A DNA stretch of 64,000 nucleotides from Ctena decussata (lineage: Eukaryota; Mollusca; Bivalvia; Lucinida; Lucinidae). Below the pieces are notes generated by a model. That model was given only the letters and a program-made list of their open reading frames with translations. It was not told where the DNA came from and ran no database searches. Location: the NCBI GenBank assembly GCA_963989385.1, contig OZ022500.1, forward strand, positions 112,881,842 through 112,945,841, given 5' to 3'. Shown one piece after another: positions 14,401 through 23,400 of this stretch. The position numbers were made by a program, and so were the translations under genes. Every line of letters begins with the position of its first letter. Within the stretch, counting starts at the first letter, position 1.

Positions 14401-17400
14401 TGCCTTGTGGAAAGTCTTTAAATTTGCTTTTGATATTAAACACAAACTCCTGTTGATTTTGTGAATATCAGAGTCAAAAACTACACACGTCAGTTATAAA
14501 AAATGATAACACTGATATAAATTGATAATTCTGATGCTTTATTCAGCTTCTCAGCTTTAATTTGGCTTTGCTTACCAGGTTGAGTTACAAAAATTGCACA
14601 TACAACTTTATCCTGCACGCAGTTCTGATAACTTAAGTGTGTTCACATTTCATATTCACTTAGTCACCTTGATTTTATACCTAGAATGGACTGTTTATTG
14701 TAAAACATTAATTGTAATATTGTAGTTTTACCTGAGATAACGCCACATTTGAGAGTGCCATTCTTAAAAAATGACATTTCTGCTGCTATTCATATGAGCT
14801 GGTCACTCATATAAGAGCACCCAGATCAGAATGTTTTGTAAAAGTGTTTCACATTGTGCTAATCCTCATTATTTCGTTTTGATTTGTTTTGTAACATTTC
14901 ATCTATACACTTAGCCACACACTGCACAAGTATTACCGCTATCCGTAAGTAACATAAATATGTATATCCTGCACTGTTTGCCTTCAAATATGTAAGTTTG
15001 TTTGCACCATAAAAGCATGGTTTGAAATAAGTTAACTATTTCACTGTATATCCATTTTTATATGTCCTGTAAATTACTCTGTATCAGAAATATTACAGGT
15101 TAGTGCTGGTGTTACCTGCAATTTTCAGATAGCAAGATCCGGGTTTTACCTTTTCATACAATAGCATTGTTGGTGGGGTAACATCTATTTCTGTTGCAGT
15201 GTTCATACAGGCGAGACAAAGCATTCTGTGGAATTCTTTTGTATAATGGACATGTATTACACTTGTAAGACACAGAAGCATAGAAAAGTCAACTAGCAGG
15301 CCAAACTTTGAAAAAAGATTTTTTTTTACAAAATTAGCCATGTACTGTTGAAATCAACAAGAAGTGCTGTAAAAGCATGAAACAGGTGGCCTGGACACGT
15401 ACATTAGTTTGAATATTTATTTGTTAGCATCTCTCTACTTGAAGGCCTACAAAGAGTCATTCAGCTCCAGCCAAACTTTCTAGAAGGTATCATTGCCTAT
15501 AGTCTTGTCCAAGTTTCATGAATATTAATTTTGTACAGTGGTAAAGTACATTTGTACAGTGGTAAAGTAATTTTGTACAGTGATGAACTTGTACAGTTAT
15601 GAACTTGTATGGTGATGAAGTATGTGATTAAGTGCCATCTGTTACTGTATTCTGTGTGTGTACTTGGTGAAGCTTTTCTAGTGAACAGTTCATATTCATC
15701 TATGTTATTAGTTGGTCAGTACAAAGTTTTATGTAAAATTGTTCATCGGGAATACAAAATACAAAGTTTTTTCAAAAATGTTAATATGAAAATATCAAAT
15801 AAGTTTTTAAATGAAATCCTTGCTGTTTTGGACTAACTTAATGAGAGTGAACGATAGTGAGGTGTATTTAGGATTTTTATCTTATGTCTATAAGTAGGAC
15901 CTGAGATTCTGAAACAAAAAAAACAAAAAAATTGTATCCAGGTTCAGATACTGATAAAGCATTGAGATTGTGACAAAATAACTGATCTGTGCAGGCATTG
16001 AAGCAAATGAACAATAGCTTGCATGTCCATGTCTTTTGTAGATTTTTTGCAGCTTCATGTAACTGCAACAAAGGGTGGATTTGGGCCCAGTTGTTCAAAA
16101 CTGACGACATCCTGAGTTAACCCTATTGCACTCAGAACGGCCAAAATTGGCCGTTCTGAGTGCAATAGGGTTAACAAGAAGCTGTATTTCAATTGTATTA
16201 TAAGCAAAAACACTGCCATTTTTTGCCCCCCAAAAAATGTGAGACGCTTTTGCAGTGCAAAAGCTTCTCTCACTTTTTTGGCAAAAAATATGAACACACT
16301 TGATTTTATACGTACTGGAAGACTTAACGAATCTTTGATTAACAACCCGGTTAATCTAACAATGCTCTGAAGAACTGGGCCTTGGTCTTGGTTGACATTA
16401 TACAATAAAGAGTGAACATAGCTCGCATGACAATGCATAAATGGTGTATATCTCTAGAGATGTGGAAATGCATAAATTATCCAATATTGCATGTCAGAGA
16501 GTTTGTTATTTGTTTTTCTTTTCAGTTTATGAAAACTTTATTTTTAGTTTTTCTGTTATTGGTTTCATTAATAAATACCGTAATCGACCCATTTACTGCA
16601 CATGCCCCTATAACCGCACACCAAGGCAATTCCTGGAAAACCTGCACAAGCGCACACTGCTTTTTCTTTGAAACTCTCACAAAACCCAATAACTAACAGG
16701 GAACCCAAGGCTTTCATATCATAAAAAGTATAATTACACAAGGTATTTCCAGTCCTACCCATGTTGCGTCTTTCCAGTCACCCTGCATTTCATTGTTCTG
16801 AGTGTGCGGTTATTAGATACATTTTAACAACATCTTTTTGTTGCAATTTTGAAAAAGTTTAGCGCACGGTGCGGTAAATGGGTCGATTACGGTATGTTAT
16901 GTATTTATCGCAAGTATTTAGACAGCCTGGCTGAGCCAACAGTAAAGATCGAATACAAACAAGCATGCTAATCGGTGGCTGCTGTGTATGCCTACAGTAT
17001 TGTAAAGCATCCTTTATTAGCAGGGATCCAGATAAGAAGATGGAATACCATAATGTGCGTATATATTGGGACACATAAAAATAATGAATTTTCCATTTGG
17101 GACAAATGGAAAATTAATTATTTTAGGTGTCCCAATACTTAAGCACATTAGGGGTAGTTGATAATAGATATGGTTATAGTGTCAAATAATTAAGGTTAAA
17201 TATTGTTGGCATGGTAAGAAACTTTCGTTAATAGCAGTAGCACAGAATAGATTACCATAATGACCCTAAAATTTTGTACACTCGAAAGTAGGACAATTAT
17301 TGTTCGAAAATTCTTAGAAAGTGGATTTTACACTCATTAATGCATAAGAATGATTCTTAGTGAATGGCGAACATTGTAGACCCTGATCAAACTGCTCCTT

Positions 17401-20400
17401 GCTCAGACCTGTCTGTCCAAATATTTAGGGTCATTTTGGTACCATAATTTTTGTAAAAATTGGACACAGTATTCAGTTACTGTATGTAGTATTAGTCTAA
17501 AATGAGAACAAGTTGATTTTACTTCTATGTAAATTCTAAATATTGGAACAGAGCTGAGCAAACAGGGCGGACCAAGATCAGAACAGGGTCTGTGCTGTTT
17601 GCCGTTCCATCTGCATCATTTGGACACATAACACTATGTTCCATGTTTTTGACAATTGCGGGACTCATGTTAGGTGTCCCAGTTATAGGAATTTCAACAG
17701 TAACTGACATTAGGATCTTTACTGTTTGTACAGGCATGTCTGTCTCGGTAAAATCCAAATTTCATGCTATTTCTGTTGTTTACATGATCATTTTCATGCC
17801 ACCTGCTTTTGGCTTGATATTTGCGTATTTCTTTCTGTTCTTTATTCTTTTCCTGTGTACTAATACTTGTCAAAATGTGGAGTTTTAATACAGCATGCAG
17901 CAGTTATTTGAGTCAACACTTGAAGGCATATAATATATTAAATGTTTAGTTGCCTCCCTTCACAAATTATGTCCCCTCCCCTCCCCTCAACACACACAAA
18001 CACACCAAAGGTGCAGCAGGGACATATTGGTTTCAGTGCGGATCCCATTGGCAGCAGCATCTGTGTCAGCATTGGCATCTCAGCATGACGGTTTCTTGTA
18101 CCCACAATCCCAAAATATTTCTTGAACCAGTAGGCTGCATTTCACCAAACTTGCATCGATATATCATTGGGACAAGCATAAGAGCTTAATAGATTTTAGT
18201 GACCTTGACCATATTTTTAAGGTCACAGGACTTTAATGTGAAATTTTCACTAAAAAGGAGATACCTTGTGGGCCATTGCCACCAAACTTGCACAGATATA
18301 CCTCAGGGACAATCCAAGAGTCACTATGTTTTGGTGACCTTGACCCCATTATCAAGGTCAAAAGCCAGCTTCCAAATGTTCTTCCTAAAACTGAAATATT
18401 TCTTGACCCAGTGGATGGGTATTCCTATCAAACTTGCATGAATTTATTGTAATAAGTTTAAGATATGTATAGAATTTGGTGACCTCGACCTCATTTTCAA
18501 GGTCATAGTCTTGTATGTAGGATATCTTTTGAATCAGAGAATGTATTTTCTCCAAACATGCATAGATATATGACAGGGACAAACGTAAGTGCTGATTACA
18601 TTTTGGTGACCTTGACGTCATTTTCAAGATCATATGAGGAGAGGACTTAACTATGTGAAATTTTCCATAAAAATAAGATATTTCTTGAGCCGTTTGGCTT
18701 GATTCCCACCAAACTTGCATAGATATAACTTTGGGACATTCCAAACAAATTAATATGGTTTGGTGAGCTTGACCCCATTATAAAGGTCAAATCTTTTAAT
18801 TTGTATGTGCAAATGCACTGGTGGGGGATTCAAGGGGTAGGGAATGCGCTGAAGGGAGAGAGGGGGGGGGGGGGGGGCATATGTTTTATATGAAAAAAAA
18901 AATCTCATGTTAATTTACTTCTAGAATAGATTAGATATGAATTTATCTTTATAGATCTTAACCCATAGAGTACCACAATAGCAGACAAAAAAGTTTATAT
19001 CTGCAAAATTTCTAAACTTGTTTCATCCTAGAGGGCAAATAGTGAAGATACAGATTAGACAGCTCATTATGAGCCACCTCATCTGTATCTCCCTTTTGCA
19101 AATTTAACTATTTTCGATTTTTGGTGCTTTAGGGTTAAAAGTAACCATTGTTTAGTATTTCAACTAGGCATTTTGACACTCCTTTCATGTATGCATGTTC
19201 ATGTATTGTAGTATTACTAACACTCTTTGTCTATCCTTTCTCCTGTTAGTTGTTTAACTGGTAAGAATGCCCAGAACTATGAACGAGCTCTAGCTATGAG
19301 ACAACTTGCAAGTTTGAAAAAGTCTGACCTACGGGCTTACCTCATTCATTTCAAACAAGACTTTGATGCCCTAGCTAGAGAGAAGTAAGTGACCTGTTCA
19401 GTTGGGTTCATTTAAACATTCTTGTTTTTCCATTTTAATGCCTTATTGCTGCAAAAAGTTAGTTTTCATCTTGTTGAATATGCATGTGTTTCATACTATG
19501 CATGCATGTGTTTCACAACTACAGATGAGAGAATATAAAACTATTTTTTGTTAATGTTGCATCACTTTTACACATTGTCAGATTGTTGTTTTTACCTGTT
19601 TTCTGTTAACATGTTAAGTTCTTTTTGTTGTCTTTGCAAGTGATAAACCGCCAGGTTTAGAACCATTAACATGTACATCGCATCCCTGTATTACCCAGAT
19701 GGTACACAACATTGAAAAACATTGAATCAGTGTTGAGTCAACATCATGAGGTTGCATGAACATTGATTCAGTATTTGAACCATGACACGAGAAAACCAAC
19801 AATGTGGTTGTGCGCCCATTGCAGACTTAGATAGGCCTTGGCATTTGCCCAGCCTAGTCAGACTCTTTGCTAAGTGCTTTAAGGGTAGCTAAGGAACTGA
19901 GTGGATGCCCAGGCTGATCTGAGTCTCCGCTGGCCGCACAACCACATTGTTGGTTTTCTCGTGTCATGTCTCATTTGTTCAGTGTTGTAGACCTGCTGGT
20001 TAAGACAAGACAATTGTGTTATCAAGTCTTGCATTAAATCAAATTGAACACAGGGGCTTCAAATGACTCAGACATGTCGATACTTCGATTCAGCAATGCT
20101 ACTTACAGGGGGTGATTGATAAGTAGTGAGCTTAAGGTACTTCTAGTGAATCTGCCCATGCATGCTTAACATGAATGCAATTAGTTGTCATTCACTGGCT
20201 TTCAGTGGAAGTTTCGAAAATATTTGGCGAAAGCTTTCTTTTTGACAGCGCCTTAAATATAAGAGGGGTGTCATGTTTTTAAAATAACATTTAAAACCTA
20301 TTTGCCTTGCATTACTTTGAAAATTCATTCTTCACATTCTACAAGATCTAAATAATTCTTGTTTTAGTACATGCAAATATGATAATTTGTCAATGGTTTG

Positions 20401-23400
20401 ATGGAAAAAAACAAAATATTTTGCCATCTGATGACTTTACCGTAAACCCTTAAATATTGCAACCCTGAAATTTAATGACCTATATACTACTTTCGTGTTT
20501 ATTAGGAAGATTGTGACCAAAACCAAACAATGTTTACACACAAATAAACATTGACATCTTATATGATTTTCGCCAGAAAGAGTTAAAAAATATTCACACC
20601 TGTGCACGCAGAGCATGCGATTCCGACATGCACTGTCTGCAGCAACTCTCAAAATAGACACTTCCTGAAAATTAAAGTTTTGCTTTTTATGCTGAAATGG
20701 AATAAATTTATGTTTGCGTATATCATCAATTAACGGACTGCTGTAGGACATATATTTGCAAAAAACAAATTCCAAAATGTTTATCTCTGCTAAAGTTATG
20801 GTCGGTCAAAGAGTTATACAGTGCACTCATGGGGGTAGCTGTAAAAGGTGAAGTGTCCTCCATTTGATATTTAAGATAAATTGCCAAAATTTGGTGATTG
20901 TTGCTCTGTAGAATGGCTGTTTAAAATCAATAACTCCAATCCACTCTAAAATTTTCTAAACATGGTGAGGCTCAGTACTTTTCAATCACCCGTCGTATAT
21001 TAGTTCTAGATTACATGGTCAGGCAGCCAGTGAGTGTCAACATACAGAAATGCTCTTTAATATGTTTGTGCCCAGTAAAAGTGTGACATGGACTGGCCTG
21101 TGCATCTTCATAGTTTGGTCTGTGTTAGCATTTAGTTCATTTAAGGCTCATAATGTGTGTGCAGTCAGCAGCCTCTTACCAGCAGGCCAGTATGAATGAA
21201 TATGTTAATATTTTCCTTCAGCTTCATTTAGATGTAGGTATCATTTCATTTGCCTAATAATTTCATTGCACACTGCTAGTCAAATAAAACTTAGCCTTTT
21301 TGAGGTTTCCTATTTCCTCAACATTATCTTTTCATCAACACCTGCTAGTTTTAATTCATGTAGGTTGTTCCTCTTTATTTTTTCCTTTTACTTGTTAGAC
21401 AAGACAACACTGAAAACCAGGGGCCGTATTCATAAAACGACTTAAGTGGTTGCTATGCTGTTGCTAAGGCTAAATTTCTTTGAAGGAGATTCCCTACAAC
21501 TATGAAATTTGGTCTGGAGGAACAGTCTTCTCAAGACTGTTCCTCCAGACCAAATTTCATAGTTGTGGGGAATCTCCTTTATAGATATTTAGCCTTAGCA
21601 ACCGCATAGCAACGACTTAAGTGGCTTTATGAATACGGCCCCAGGCTTCTTTGATGTGTGAGAAACTTTTCTGGCTTGTTTTAGAAAGGCAAAACTGCAG
21701 TACTCAATATAAAGTATGTCCCAGAAAAAAACAGGCCTGCCTTTTCTGTGACATACCATATATTGAGTTTTGCTTAGAAGTCATAGCTCAAAAGAAAACT
21801 GGTTTCCAATAATGGTGAGCTATTAGCTATGCTAGCAGTTAGATTTAGGTAGAAAAATTATCAAAGTGCTAAGTAAAATATTTATAGTTCAGTGATTTTT
21901 AGGGTTGTTCCCTGTTGTCTTCAGTATATGTTTCAGAATTTTTATCATTCCAGTTTTGCCAATGCTGAGTCGACAGACTATTACGCAACTCCACGACCCT
22001 GTGGAGGATCCCACACTTTGACATACCCACATAAACGTAACACTAAACTGACTCATCTGAGTCACCTGTTCAGAGAGGAGGAAGGAATTATCATCCCTCC
22101 TGTCAATAGGTAAGTAAAAACCATGACAAAATCACCAAAGTGGCATGTGCGTCATTTGAAGACTCAGACCAGCCTTGGCATTTGCCAACTCTGATCAGAG
22201 TCTTCACTTTGTGCTTAAAGGGTATTTAAGGGTCTAAGCTAGCTCTGTGCAGACAGCAAATACTCAGATCACACTGGGCGGATGCCCACACTGATATGAG
22301 TCTTCTTTGGGTACACATACCACTTTGATGGTTTTGTCACATTGTGACTCAAATAGATTTCAGTTTCTATTGACTCAGAAATTTTATGGATGAAAAACTG
22401 AAAGTGGATGTATACACAATTTTACACTTACAGGAGTAGCAACTCTGCCATTTAGGGGATAACTGTACTCAAAATTGTCATTTGGGGAGGTAAATCGTGG
22501 TTTTATGGTCGGAAATTTGTTTTACGGCGACGCGCCAGCAGAGCCGTAAAACGCAATTTGCAACCATAAAACCGAAGATTTACCTCCCCAAATGACAATT
22601 TTCAATACAGTTATCCCCATTCTAATGCACTTTTACGCATTTTCACCTTTAAAAATGTGCTACTTTGCACCCACAGCAAACGCTTTCAGCGACGTAAAAC
22701 CAGACATCAACCAATGAGAAGCGATGTTATGTAATGACTTCGGGTTTCCAACAGTATATTGCAGGATATACTGTCGCAAATTTTTGACGTTATCCAATCA
22801 GACATTGCGTAACATGTGTACGTGCATTAGAATTAGAGTTTTGCCTCCCTTCTCAGTGTGGTCAATTTGCTACCAGTTTGAGTGGGGTTCTAACAGGAAG
22901 CCAATACTAATCCCTTGTCTCACTCTGAAAAACATGTCCACTCTTACCCTGCCTGAAATTTGGTTGATGATGTGAAAAGAAGTCTTCTCATCAGAATCAT
23001 GTGAATGCCTTGAAAATTGTATATGATTTGCCTATACTGACAAGGACCTTTTTAGCATTAAAATATTGCATTTGGTCACATTATGGTGACAGTAAGCCCA
23101 TTCCCGAAAGGAAATATGCCCTTAAAAAGTGGAGCAAAAATATGCACCGGTGGTGTCTGATATACTGTTACTGTGTTGTCTTGTTGCAGGGAAGAAGTTG
23201 ATGTGCAGGGAGTAGATGGTCATATATACAAGGGCTATGCTGGGATGTCCAGGCCACCAAAGCTTGAGGCGAGACTACCGACCACTCTAGGGACAAATAA
23301 CAATAATGTGGTAGGAAATTCTTAGCATTTAAAGCAACAAAAAGTGAAAATAGTTGAGTTTTAAAACAGGGTAGATCCAGATGAGGCAGCTTATTTTGAG

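Noticed and set aside
17592..17888. 98-codon + strand frame with hydrophobic C terminus
   Set aside because: Antisense to the family H copy for its first half; hydrophobicity comes from T-rich sequence; no family recognised.
20437..20775. 112-codon - strand frame as a possible mariner transposase
   Set aside because: No D,D34D spacing or helix-turn-helix pattern visible; left as unidentified interior of a TIR element.
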